Source of the DNA: Xylogone sp. PMI_703
Lineage: Eukaryota; Ascomycota; Leotiomycetes
Length of the DNA stretch: 64,000 bases
Reading direction: 5' to 3'
Assembly: GCA_021399445.1 (NCBI GenBank)
Contig: JAJTUQ010000003.1
Location: 5,084,001-5,148,000 of the forward strand
Positions 12,931-23,755 of the stretch are shown one piece after another. Under the pieces are notes generated by a model that saw only the letters and a program-made list of their open reading frames with translations, had not been told where the DNA came from and did no database searches. Position 1 is the stretch's first letter, and every line of letters starts with the position of its first letter. The translations under genes and the position numbers were made by a program.

Positions 12931-14478
12931 ATGAGATCCTCATTTATCTTTTGGACAATCGTATCCTATATAGGCCTCACTCGCGCCTATCTAGTAGATC
13001 CACCAACCACTGCAAGCAATGACACAATTACAGACTGTTCGAACTGGGTTGTCGTGGCGTCTACTGATTCATGTCAGGGTATTGCAGATGACAATTTTAT
13101 CACATTAGCTCAGTTCGATACCTATGTAAGCTTCACCATCCTCACCCACGAGTTACAGCCTTATTAAATAAACATCTAGAATCCTTCTGTTAGCTCTACT
13201 TGTATTTTAGTCATTGGAAATTCGTACTGCGTGGAAGAGGATTTTGGAATCCCACCTCCCACTACTACTAGCTCACAGCCATCTTCTACAGAAAATGGTG
13301 TTAGTACTCCATCTCCTATTCAAACTGGAATGGTTAGCAACTGCAACTCTTTCTACCTTGTCCAACCTGGAGATCAGTGTACCGTTATTGCGAGCAACCA
13401 TGGGATCAGCTTGCAAACATTTTACAGCTACAACCCTGCGGTTGGCTCCACCTGTGCGTTTCTCATAGCCGGTGACTATGTTTGTGTTAGCGTTTTGGGT
13501 GGTACGACTCTCACTACAACCACGACACCAGGAAACGGCATTGTTACACCTACACCTATTCAATCTGGCATGGTAGGTAACTGTAACTCCTTCTACTTGG
13601 TTGCCAGTGGGGATCAGTGTGCCACTATTGCTAGTAGTCATGGCATCTCATTGACAAATTTCGACGCGTGGAATCCATTAATCAACTCAGAATGCAGCAA
13701 TTTAATTGCCGGAGATTATGTTTGTATTGGTGCTGTAGGCTTTACCACTACAAAGACCACAACTACAAGCGGAAATGGGATCAGCACCCCAGAACCTATC
13801 CAAACGGGAATGGTCAAAAACTGCAACACTTTCTACCTAGTTAAATCTGGAGACCAATGCGCCACTATAGCATCATCACACGGTATATCGCTAGCAAACT
13901 TTGATGCTTGGAACCCTGCCATCAACAGTGACTGCACAAATCTTATTGCTGGAGACTATGTCTGTGTGAACATTATTGGTGGCACCACCACTACAGCGAA
14001 ACCTACAACTACTACCAAAGGAAATGGAATTACTACCCCAACTCCCACACAGTCGGGAATGGTTAGCAACTGTAACTCTTTCTACTTGGTTAAGAGTGGC
14101 GACCAATGCGCTACTATTGCCTCCTCTCACGGAATCTCTCTAGCACAATTTCTTGCTTATAACAAAGAACTCAATTCAGGATGCACAAACCTAATTGCTG
14201 GGGACTATTACTGTGTCAACATAGTAGGAGGCACAACTTCCACTTCGAAAAAGCCAACTACAACTACTGGTAATGGAATTGCTACACCTACACCTACTCA
14301 AACTGGAATGGTAAAAAACTGCAAAAAGTTCCACCTTGTGGTAAGTGGAGATCAGTGCGGTACTATAGCCTCGAGTGCAGGCATTACATTGGCAAACTTC
14401 TATGCTTGGAATCCTGCTGTCGGTACTACCTGCGCCTCTCTGTGGCTGGGATATTATGTTTGCATCGGTCTTATATAA
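12931..14478 (+). CDS. Secreted six-LysM protein
   Basis: Exons 12931-13125 and 13180-14478, with a 54-bp intron, give 497 residues. A signal peptide (about 20 residues) is followed by one diverged LysM module (about 35-85) and five closely related modules. Each of the five begins N-C-N/K and contains a GDQCxxIAS segment, an ISL/ITL segment, most often a W/YNP word, and a final (I)AGDYxCV/I. Modules are separated by near-identical linkers of Thr runs, GNGI, T/ST-P-x-P and Q-x-GMV. Cysteines fall in the positions typical of fungal LysM domains. The architecture resembles chitin-binding LysM proteins with six or seven modules, such as TAL6 of Trichoderma. It should act outside the cell, binding chitin oligomers or shielding the hyphal wall. 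Confidence 0.92.
13273..14470 (+). repeat. Tandem LysM-plus-linker coding repeat
   Basis: Five consecutive units of about 240-250 bp encode nearly the same LysM module and linker. Units 2-5 share the words GDQCATIASSHGIS and LIAGDYxCV almost exactly, while the last unit (from about 14300) and the first are more diverged. This suggests recent unit duplication or gene conversion. The linkers carry ACT/ACA/ACC threonine runs. Confidence 0.8.
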
Positions 14479-14985
14479 AGAATCTACAGGGAAGGCCTTC
14501 GTTAAAGAATCAAAAAGCGCTACAATTTGTAGAGGAGCTTTACCTTAAATTTATCATACTATCGTTCTCAGCTTTAAACAAGTATACTGTTAAGTTTTTC
14601 AAGTCTGCTATCAAACATTATTATCAATCTCTTCAACTGCTGTTTAATTTTTTGATACTACCATGAAGTGATTAGCTATAATCGTAACTAGCCCTCTGTA
14701 GGCCTTTGCAACTAGGACGGCTAAAATAGGCCAGACATTTTTCATTTGACCTTTGCTTGGAAAACCCAAAGATGGTATCGTTTATAGATTATACAGGAAA
14801 GAATGGCATTTCAACATGCACCACTCGATGGCGAGAGTTTTCAGGACTATCGAGAGTGCATGTAATTATTTGTGTCATACAAGCTGACTTTGGAATGAAT
14901 ATAGCCTAATTGATAATAATTGCTACCGTCACCCCAGCACTTGTAGTAAATCGGTGTATATGATAGAGTACGCCTGATAGCTTGA
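14479..14985. other. Convergent intergenic gap
   Basis: About 500 AT-rich bp between the 3' ends of the six-LysM gene and the tautomerase gene. Nothing recognisable was seen. Confidence 0.4.
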
Positions 14986-15723
14986 TTAAAGCTGAACCTT
15001 CAAGTCAGGTCGCAGTTCTATTTCTTTCAACATATCTGCAAATTTTTCATCTTTGCAAACCTCTGCCCTTTCCTTGAAATAAGCCATGTTCGTTGCCAGC
15101 CAGGTTTTCTCTTCACCAGTCTAGATACCATAGGTTAGCTAATCCTCCTATTGAAAACAAATCAAGCATGATAAGAAATTAAAGGCTAATCGAGAATTAT
15201 GAAAGCTGAAAAGAGGAGGAAACTTTAGACTTACTCCTGGAAGTAAAACTCCATTTTCAACCCCAGTAATTACCCCCTGAAAACCTACAAGATGCAATTT
15301 TCTTTCCTTGTCCTGAAGAGTCTCAACATGTATACTATCATCGTATTCCACAATTTCATTCCATGAAGCCATAATCTTCAAGGCAAGGTCATCAAACATC
15401 TGCTTTGTTCGATCCGAGCCTACACGCACAAGAGCCATAATTCGATTCGGAGAGGTTGGTACAGTTGGTTTGCCAGCAATGAAAAAGTCTCCCGTTTGCT
15501 CAGCAGGAACAAAACGAATGTTGACATACAAAGATGGAGTATGAAACTTAGTGGAGTGTAGATGAGTTATAGACTCAGCGAGACGAGCCTTTTGATCCTT
15601 AGTCAAAGGATAAGAGTGGATAACCTGTGCGGTATTCAGTGAGCCACATTGAAGTTTTACGTTCCCAAGGAGAACGGATTACCGGAGGGTGAACTTAAGG
15701 AGGCTTACTTCATAAACAGGCAT
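14986..15723 (-). CDS. Tautomerase-superfamily protein (cis-CaaD-like)
   Basis: Exons 15723-15709, 15624-15235 and 15120-14986 (introns of 84 and 114 bp) give 179 residues. The first exon encodes only MPVYE. This matters because tautomerases use the N-terminal proline, exposed after Met removal, as catalytic base (Pro-1 of the mature protein). The body (SYPLTKDQKARLAESITHLH, then PSLYVNIRFV) matches the fungal branch of cis-3-chloroacrylate-dehalogenase/oxalocrotonate-tautomerase-like enzymes. The substrate cannot be told from sequence. The length is longer than a single 60-residue 4-OT unit and fits fused-type members. It is divergent from a Zn2Cys6 regulator, with start codons 499 bp apart. 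Confidence 0.85.
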
Positions 15724-16222
15724 GCTGATTTATATAAATACACCAGAAAGCTTTTAATGTTCAAGTTGCTGCAATAGATATGCTTAGGCCGAAGCACAGG
15801 TGAATATATATAGGGTGTAAGATTTTATACCCTCCACAGTCCTCGACATTCAAGCTTTGATTGATAACCACAATCGGTCCTAGAACACAGGGAGTAAATT
15901 ACAGTGGAACTTACTTCAATTAACGTAAAGCATCCACCCAGCTTATGTTTCCCACTTCCACTTCTACGGACGTAAGCAGTTGCAGTGCATAACCTAGCTA
16001 CATCATATCCTCCAGCAGGTGACCCGCTCACCAATCACTCTCCATCCCGCATTTCGATGCAATTGCCGCAAACCCGCAAACCCGCAAAAGCCCGCATCAC
16101 TGCGCACATATAAACGCAACCGTGTATCTCTTTCCCCTTGGCCCGCAGTTACCCAACTATCGCAAGCGGTTAAGTGTGACCAATTACTACATTTGACTGC
16201 TCTTGGCTCCTCGTTCGTCCCA
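15724..16222. promoter_or_regulatory. Shared promoter of tautomerase and Zn2Cys6 regulator
   Basis: This 499-bp region separates divergent start codons. The 16040-16090 segment contains a short direct repeat of the word CCCGCAAA. The arrangement suggests that the regulator may control the tautomerase gene, which is inference. Confidence 0.4.
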
Positions 16223-17978
16223 ATGACTCCGCTTAATCGATCGCTGTCACGACGTGCGTGCAATCCATGCCAATCCCGGAAGAGACGTTGTGGCAAAGAG
16301 CTTCCCGAATGCACATTGTGCCTGCGGTAAGTTGGCTCAAATCTAATTTCTATTGGGTGTAACTTTTCTTGACTATATTCATCAGCATGGGCCGCCAGTG
16401 TGACTATCGAGGTGCTCCATCTGCTGTACCCGAAGGGCATCGGAGCCAAGGTGATGCTGTTGCAGAACCCATCCCCAATCACTTCCCGCCGTCCTTCTTT
16501 CTCGATCCACTCCTTTTTAGACATTATAATCTAGAAGTTCGCATGCCCAAAGTACCTGTGCCCCAAGAATTCCTAGATGTGACTGGGAATACTGCGTTGG
16601 TCCAAAGCATTGCTTCTCAATACTTCTCGACCATCCACTGCTGGTTTCCATTCTTATCTCGTACTAAATTCTACGGGTATCTTATACACCAATCACAACA
16701 ACAAGAGTGTGACCTGGCTCTACTAGTAATGTGTGTAAGGCTCCTATGCACCCCTATAGATTCGAAACGCTCTGTGCAAACTGCTATGTACACCAGGGTT
16801 AAACAGTACGTCACCGAGCTCGAGTCGGCTGGAATTTTGAAGATCACCGTCCTGCAAGCCGAGATTCTGCTTGCTGTATACGAAATAGCGCATGCAATAT
16901 ATCCAGCAGCCTACCTCACCGTTGGTGCATGTGCTAGATATGGAATTGCACTCGGTCTTGACAAGGAAGGATCCCGCTGGGAACATAACCTTGCCCGCTG
17001 GATTGACAATGAAGAAAAACACCGAGCGTGGTGGGCAGTGGTTTTTCTCGACCGGTAAGTGCTGGAGTAATTGCTTATGCAAATGAAGAATTCTATGCTG
17101 TCCTTCCTTCACTTGTTTATTCTGTGGAGAGTTACTTATATCTCCGAGGTATATAGCTATTTGAACATCAACTCTCCTAAACGTTCTCTAAGTACCAAAG
17201 AACCTGCTGAGGATTGGTATTTGCCTGTACTAGACAAAAATTGGAATGATGGGGTCAGTATAGTACATGAAATCGAGAACCTCTGGCCAACTTACTAATA
17301 GATCTCCTTTTATAGGACTTCCCAAGCAACCCGCCATATAGATTATCAGCTGCGTCAGACGTGGAGATGGGAAAATTTGCTCGCCTGACTCAAGCCACAC
17401 ATCTCCTTGGTCGAGTACTCCGTCATGTATCAGATACCGACATCGATCCAAGATTTTCGAGAGAGGAGAAAGCGTCACTTGAGCGTGCCCTACAATCTTT
17501 ACTATCACTGAGCATAGCGGAAGAAGAGCTGAGTGGAATACATTATTGTTCTCCAATTGGACTCACAACTAGGTAGGAGGATAAACATTACCTTCTACAG
17601 CAGGAACGAAACTAACATCATTTCATCGCTCTTCTTGTTCTCTATTCTCATTATACACCCGATACTTCTACGGAGACAAGAGATCATTCCTTAAATGCCA
17701 TAGAGTCTCTCTTACGGATTACAGAGGCATTCGCCCAGAAAATATATGAGGGCCCTAAATGGGAGGCTGAGAAGGCATCACCCCTGCTACTAGGTTGGAT
17801 GTATCGCTCAGCTGTAATTGTTGCTACTCTACAAGATGAGCGCCCATCAAATGACTACCTTATCTATGAACAAACACTTAAGAAAACAATGGAAGAAATG
17901 AGTTCAAGATGGCTGGTTGGTAGTAGGAAAGACCCGGTTCACTAACATATAATCCATGCAGCTTACATATCTCTTTAG
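16223..17978 (+). CDS. Zn2Cys6 fungal transcription factor
   Basis: Nuclear DNA-binding regulator. Exons: 16223-16326, 16386-17054, 17157-17253, 17316-17573, then about 17681 to the end, with a probable last short exon 17962-17978. The binuclear cluster begins near the start: ACNPCQSRKRRCGKELPEC, TLC, then (after intron 1) the sixth Cys in MGRQCDY, giving C-x2-C-x6-C spacing. The middle region matches the fungal TF domain (HCWFPFLSRTKF; ARYGIALGLD; HRAWWAVVFLDR followed by YLN). The join near 17574-17680 is uncertain: a stretch reading ALLVLYSHYTPDTSTET has the look of conserved coding sequence but is out of frame with the best upstream exon. I model it inside an intron with acceptor at 17680. 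An alternative C-terminus without the last intron stops at 17945. Confidence 0.8.
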
Positions 17979-18468
17979 GCATTTATCTCGAGCTTTTGGA
18001 AGTAAGAAAGTTAACAAAATTACAACTGAATTTCTCAACGGGGGACATCATCCCAGGTGGCGTTATAAATACACAAGATGGCTTGATTTCAGGAACCAGC
18101 TGATTTTGGTTTCTCGGAATATAATAACTGAATACAATAGTTTTACATTGGTGGTCTAGATTATATAGCATTAACGAAGACAAAAGTGGCTGAACTGTTA
18201 GCCTTGTGCTTCAACCCAAATAACCCCCGAAGCGAACAATCTGTCTGCTACCATCCCAAACGCTTGAAGATTAGAAGAAACGTGGTGAGCAATAACAATC
18301 TTCCACTCAAGTAGCGATTCCTAGGCGCTTAATACGAGCACAATTAGAGAGCCCTCAGAAAAATCCTCCCAAACACCGAAAAACCCCGACCCATCATAAC
18401 ATATAAGAGAGAAGCCTAAACGTATATAGATAAAATAGAACTAACTTTTCATCAAGAGTTCACCTCCC
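17979..18468. other. Convergent intergenic gap
   Basis: About 490 bp between the regulator and the Clr5 gene 3' ends. Short open frames only; nothing recognised. Confidence 0.4.
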
Positions 18469-20523
18469 TTAAGCATTCTTCCAGGCAGAAATCAGTTGCA
18501 CAGAAAAAACAGGTTTGCCTCCATTGAGCGTTGCGAAATACGCATCAAGTTCTTCGTCTTGATCGATTTGAAGCGTCATCCCATCAGGTAGCACGCCTTC
18601 AATACGCACCGTCACCGTACCTGGGAATTTAACGGCGGCCAGTTGTCGGAGTTCATCCACTGACATAGTGCTGAGTGTGCTTACCCACAATCTGGCATTT
18701 GTCTGTATATCCGAAGCAGGATGCAGTCGGAAATATACAGCAATGGATGACTGAGGGAATGATTGACCGGGTTGTGGCCCGAACTGCTGATCAGCATATT
18801 GTTGATCCATGAATTGATTGCGATTCAAAAGTGATGGGTCATTTGCTGCGGCTAATAGCAGTGAAGGATCAATTTGCATGTCACCATGGCTGAGCATGCC
18901 CTGAGAATGTGCTTGCATTTGTGCCTGAGCCTGGTGTGCGCGTGCTTGAGCTTGAGCTTGCGCCTGTGCTTGAGCGTGGGCTTGAGCTTGTGCCTGAACC
19001 TGCGCCTGAGCTTGCGCATGGGCCTGAACGTGAGATTGAGATTGGGTCTGCACTGGTTGGATAAGTGTAGATGGGCCAGGCTGAAAGGTATTATCAGGCT
19101 GCTGGTTTCCGAAAGGATTCATTGGCGGAGGGGCTGTGAAATTAGAGTCAAACTTCTTCTTTCGAGTTGGATCGCGTTTCGTTTGATCATCGCGTAGACG
19201 TTTCATCACATCTCTACATAGTACCTCGATAGCCTTCACTTTTGTCGTATGATCCGGATCAGCCTCGCCTGGTGCAAGGATACTCTTCAATAGCTCGCTG
19301 CTTTCGATCCACTGTGCCTTTAACTCCTTCCAGTGTTCTTCTCCTGCCTCCAGCTTACTCGTAAAGTGATCTGCCTTCAAGGTCTGATAAAAGCCGTTGC
19401 GTAGCTGACGAGATTCCTCCGGGTTGACTCCAAGAGCATTTTTTGCCTCCGCAATAGTCATCCGCCTCTCCAAAGTCCGCATTCTCTTTGTAACATCAGC
19501 ACAGATCACATCTAAAGCCAGCTTTTTAGCCTCTTGGTTGTCATCATTGCCCCAAAAAACACTTTGTAAATGCGGCGTCTCCTGAACGAGGCGTGATTTC
19601 GCAGCTTCCCACCTTTCTGGCCCTGCAATCGTTTTCTTTATGATGTCCGATTCCTCGCAGATGCGCTGGAATCTCTCTCGGATGTCACGATAAAGGTTGC
19701 TGTCGAGACTTAGGAAAGCCTTGCTCTCGTCAATTGTAGTTTCGGAAGGAAATCTCGGTGGCCCAGGAGGATCAGCTGGTAGACCCGCCCATCCTCTGGT
19801 GCGACGACGACGCTTCCGTGTAGCCCATCGTTCCGCTGATTCCTTCTGTAGCTTCATCAATCGTTCCTGTCTCTTTGCTAAAACTTCGGGACTCAGGGGA
19901 GGAGATTCGACTCGAACTGGAACCACGGGAGACTTAATTTCGGAAACATCTATGCCATCCACTTGCGACACGTCCGCGAGCTCAGGGTCTGCGTATAAGG
20001 CCTGCTGAAGCTGGTTGATCACGTCCTGATCAGCATCACGCTTCTTGGTCTTCATACCGTTGGGAACGCGTAGTAGCCATCTGTTCTTCGCCCGCACACG
20101 CATCAACTCACGCTCTTTGATATCGAAGCCATCCTCTTCGTTTAAGATGCGCAACATTTCTCGTTGTGAAGTGTTTTTGTCCCATAGCTCCTTGACTCGC
20201 TGAACCAGCTCGGCGTTCTTGTGGGCGGGGTTCTGCTTCGAGGGGAATTCCCATTTTTTGAACTGCGTCTGGAATGCGCGTTTACTACACGAAGGTGGAA
20301 AGAGGTTAGCCCAAGACAAGTGCCGTCAGAGTACAGATGTACGGACGTCGGGATGGATGATAGGCAGTACGGCGAGGCACTGGATGCTGCCGATCCACAG
20401 CACATACCTAGGAGTGAACTTGTGATGGTCCTTCATGTAATCCATGATTTCCTCCAATGATTTTTTCTCCTCGATGTACATGCGATAGCATATTTCCTCC
20501 TTGTTCTCCCAGTCGTACACCAT
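18469..20523 (-). CDS. Clr5-domain protein with Ala-Gln repeat
   Basis: Exons 20523-20408 and 20284-18469 (123-bp intron) give 643 residues. The N-terminal 50-60 residues are a Clr5 domain: YDWENKEEICYRMYIEEKKS, IMDYMKDHHKFTP, then after the intron SKRAFQTQFKKWEFP. The middle is charged and probably helical (residues about 130-380). Around residues 430-470 an Ala-Gln/His dipeptide run is encoded by 18900-19040. The C-terminus (about 560-643) has an ordered segment, SSIAVYFRLHPASDI and VRIEGVLPDGMTLQI, of unknown type. Clr5 domains occur in fungal proteins suspected of nuclear roles. The ATG at 20523 was chosen because the frame upstream begins with TTG. Confidence 0.85.
18900..19040 (-). repeat. 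Ala-Gln coding microsatellite-like repeat
   Basis: About 140 bp of alternating Gln and Ala codons (plus-strand words such as GCTTGAGC and GCCTGTGC) inside the Clr5-domain gene, with scattered His and Val. The imperfect codons suggest an old expansion under protein-level constraint. Confidence 0.75.
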
Positions 20524-21022
20524 CTTGAAAAACAATGCGGCTATGCGGCCTGATTATCTGCATGAAGCTGGTGCGTGAAGCTGTGGTGGGTGAACGGAGC
20601 TGCGCCGACGAAGTTTGTAGGTTACCGTTGAGGACTCGCTGCGAACGATTTGCCTGGCGATATCAAGACGAAGTCAGGTGATATCAGGTGACCCGGAATT
20701 ACTAGAAAAACTGCGAATCAAAACTCGAAGCTGGAAATAAATGCCTTAGGCTATAAACCTTGTTGCCTCATGCACTTTATCCTGGGCGCGTTTCTATTTA
20801 TGCCTAAGGCTATAATACTTGTACATCAGCCGAGGCTGGAGCTTCCCCCGCAAATAGGATCCTGCGGAGATGCCGAGCTAACCTATTAAATACTTGACTC
20901 GCCGAAGACAGCTCTTATCTGCATAGTTTCTCGTTGAGCAATCATTATACTTCTTCTGCTCCCTTTCATCTTCCCCCGAATTGCGCATCTCCTTCCAATC
21001 ACCACCCTCTCTCGGTTTGAAA
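20524..21022. promoter_or_regulatory. Shared promoter of Clr5 and oxidoreductase genes
   Basis: 499 bp between divergent ATGs. The word TGCCTTAGGCTATAA / TGCCTAAGGCTATAA occurs twice (about 20742 and 20800) as a short near-identical repeat, which may be a regulatory element. Confidence 0.4.
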
Positions 21023-22114
21023 ATGCGAGGTATCCAAGTTAAGGAATATGTCAAGGTACAGTGAGACTGATACTCCTCAAATCAATATCTGCAATCTTCA
21101 AATTTAAAGCTGACGTTTTCGTTCCACGTGCTCTAGGGCCCAGACGAGTTGAAGGTCACCTCCCTCCCAGATCCGACACCAACACCAGATCAATACCTCA
21201 TCGCCATTCACGCCTCCGCGACCAACTTCTTCGATCTCCTCCAAATCGCCGGGAAATACCAACACCAACCTCCCCTTCCATGGATTTCTGGCTCCGAATT
21301 CTCTGGAGTCGTTCTCTCCACACCTAAAAACAATCCTTCCCCGAAGTACAAAGTCGGTGACCGCGTCTTTGGCGCCTCACAGGGTGGCTACGCAACGAAA
21401 GTCTGTGCCCTCGAGCCATCGTTGAAACCCGTGCCTGAAGGATGGAGCTTTGTTGACGCTGCAGGCCTCTTCGTCACAGCTCCAACGAGCTATGGTGGCT
21501 TGGTACTCCGCGCTGGCGTCAAGAAAGGAGACTGGGTCCTTGTGCATGCCGCAGCTGGTGGAGTGGGTTTAGCAGCCGTGCAAATCGCCAAGGCATTCGG
21601 TGCAACGGTCATCGCGACCGCAGGGACTGAGCACAAACTTGCTGTGGCCAAAGATTATGGCGCAGATTATGCGATTGACTACCGGGACGCAACGTGGCCA
21701 GACCAGGTCAAGAAGTTGACGCCCAAGGGCCGCGGCGTGGACATTGTGTATGATCCTGTAGGCATGGTTGACAAGAGCACCAAGTGTATAGCGTGGAATG
21801 GACGTATCCTTGTCATTGGCTTCGCGGCAGGAAATATCGAGAAGGTTGCGATGAACAAGGTCCTGCTTAAGAACATTAGTCTCGTGGGAATCCACTGGGG
21901 GGCATACACATATAATGAACCAGAGGCGATTGAACCAGTGTGGGAGGGAATTTTTGATTTGATCAGACAGAAGAAGTTCCGTGGGACAGTGTTTGCGGAT
22001 CGCGAGTTTGTTGGGCTGGAGAGTGTGCCAGAGGCACTAAAGTCCTTGGGGAGTCGGGGAACTTGGGGAAAAGTTGTTGTCAAGGTACCGCAGGAGGGAG
22101 AAAGCAAGATTTAG
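21023..22114 (+). CDS. Zinc-type alcohol dehydrogenase / quinone oxidoreductase family (MDR)
   Basis: Exons 21023-21055 and 21137-22114 (81-bp intron) give 336 residues. The N-terminal GroES-like domain includes ISGSEFSGVV and YKVGDRVFG. The NAD(P)H-binding Rossmann domain has the MDR motif AAAGGVGLAAVQIAK (about residues 150-165). The lack of the usual catalytic zinc Cys/His set fits quinone-oxidoreductase-like members that use NADPH to reduce quinones or enones. The length is normal for the family. The cellular substrate cannot be predicted. Confidence 0.88.
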
Positions 22115-22606
22115 ACATTATAGATGTATCGGGTTTAGATTTCACTGTTTCACGTTGAAAGGTGTTGAGGTCTTCCGTTTGTGCAAGGGAGCTACGATCA
22201 TACTTTTAGAATTATGCATTTTATATAAGATTTTGTACATTTGTACATTTATGCAGCCTTGCTGATACGAGCAACCAATGCGGGGTAGAGTGTACGAGGC
22301 TGAAGCTCCAGCTCAACTCGAGCTGATCGTAAGATCCAAGACATAGAGTTAACGTTACATGCTTTACTTAGCTATTGAGTGTGAGCTAGCTATTTGTTTG
22401 AACACTCTCGTTTGAAATGGAATAATCGACATCGAGGCTCGAGACACTTGCTTCTCTCTTTAATTCACCACCACTTCAACCAAGCCAATAGCTAGCTATC
22501 CTCAAACGGATCACCCTCATCATACCTTTATCCCCACTCCTATATATCTATCTTTTCAATCTGCTATAGTGAGACTTCCGACTTCCGCCTATCTCCATCT
22601 ACCACC
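22115..22606. other. Intergenic region, promoter of PhyH-type gene
   Basis: About 490 bp. The stretch 22490-22600 is pyrimidine-rich with a TATATATC near 22544, typical of a fungal core promoter. No other feature was seen. Confidence 0.4.
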
Positions 22607-23509
22607 ATGACGATTCCCAAATCACCCCATCTCCTCTCCCTCGAACGCGACGGCTTCGTCCTCGTCCAGTCCTTCCTTTCTCCTGAGGAGCTCTCCCTCC
22701 TTCGCGCCACAACCAAATCCACCACAGAGTACGCCCGCGCAGGAAACTGGCCGCACGTCCGCACCGTCCCCAAGCAGTTCCCGCCCTGGAACCTCAACCT
22801 CGCCCCCGGTGCCAACCCCGCGGCCGAAGGGATCTGGGGCGTGCAATTCCTGCTCCACCCTTCTCTGCCGGGACACGAAGTCTACACTAGGCACTATTTC
22901 TCCAAGAAAATAAGGGACTTGGTCAAGGAGCTTCTACAATGCGAGGACGAAGATCTGGTGCTTGAGTTGTTTAATATGTTGGTGCGTCCTGAGAAGGACT
23001 TCGAGCTCAGGTGGCATCGGGATGACATTCCTCCCACAGCCACGGACGAGGAGGAACTCGCGCGCCTAGAGCAGCCGGCGGGACATGCGCAATGGAACTT
23101 GGCGCTGTACGACGACGAGAGTCTGATTGTTGTCCCTGGCTCTCACGCACGAGCGCGCACAGCCGTGGAACGCGCCGCTGATCCCTTTGAGAAGAACATT
23201 CCTGGGCAGATGTTCGTCAAGATGAAGGCTGGGGATATAGTGTTCTACAATAATAATATTTTCCACCGCGGGGCGTATGACTCGAGCAAGGAGAGACTGA
23301 CGTTGCATGGGACGATGGGGCATGTCAGTGCAGGGAAGACGAATGCGAGGAATATATTACAACATGGGATTGGTAGCTGGGTTGATGGGATTGATCTGAG
23401 GGTGGTAGAAGATGAGGAGGACCGGAAGATTGCAGAGGGTATGAAGGAGAGGCTGCTGAAGTTGGGGAGAGAGAATGAGGGTGATGTTGGGTATTCTTTG
23501 GAAGGGTGA
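22607..23509 (+). CDS. Phytanoyl-CoA dioxygenase (PhyH) family protein
   Basis: A single exon of 300 residues. Probable Fe(II)/2-oxoglutarate oxygenase. The N-terminus has the PhyH-like entry LERDGFVLVQSFLSPEEL. The facial triad is visible: His and Asp in LRWHRDDIP (about 141-144) and a distal His in IFHRGAYDSSKERLTLH (about 215-230), where the Arg could bind the 2-oxoglutarate carboxylate. VVPGSHARARTA is the typical PGSH segment. Codon use is more GC-rich than in the flanking intergenic DNA. The substrate is unknown. Confidence 0.87.
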   Translation: MTIPKSPHLLSLERDGFVLVQSFLSPEELSLLRATTKSTTEYARAGNWPHVRTVPKQFPPWNLNLAPGANPAAEGIWGVQFLLHPSLPGHEVYTRHYFSKKIRDLVKELLQCEDEDLVLELFNMLVRPEKDFELRWHRDDIPPTATDEEELARLEQPAGHAQWNLALYDDESLIVVPGSHARARTAVERAADPFEKNIPGQMFVKMKAGDIVFYNNNIFHRGAYDSSKERLTLHGTMGHVSAGKTNARNILQHGIGSWVDGIDLRVVEDEEDRKIAEGMKERLLKLGRENEGDVGYSLEG

Positions 23510-23755
23510 GATTCTGGTGGTGCGTGAAAAGGGGTCCCAACGAGGGATCACAATCGAAAAAGGGAGGCTTTTCGTCGTATAGGAAAAGATATGTGACACG
23601 GCTGAAGAGATGCAATTATCAGGTTTTTATGAGAAGGCTAATCTAAGGCTTCATAACAAACAAATTATCGAAATTCTATTTTCAACTATCTAAGCTCATA
23701 TAGGAGTCTAGAAGAAAGAACAAATCAACACCTATTTTACGCCAAACCAATCATT

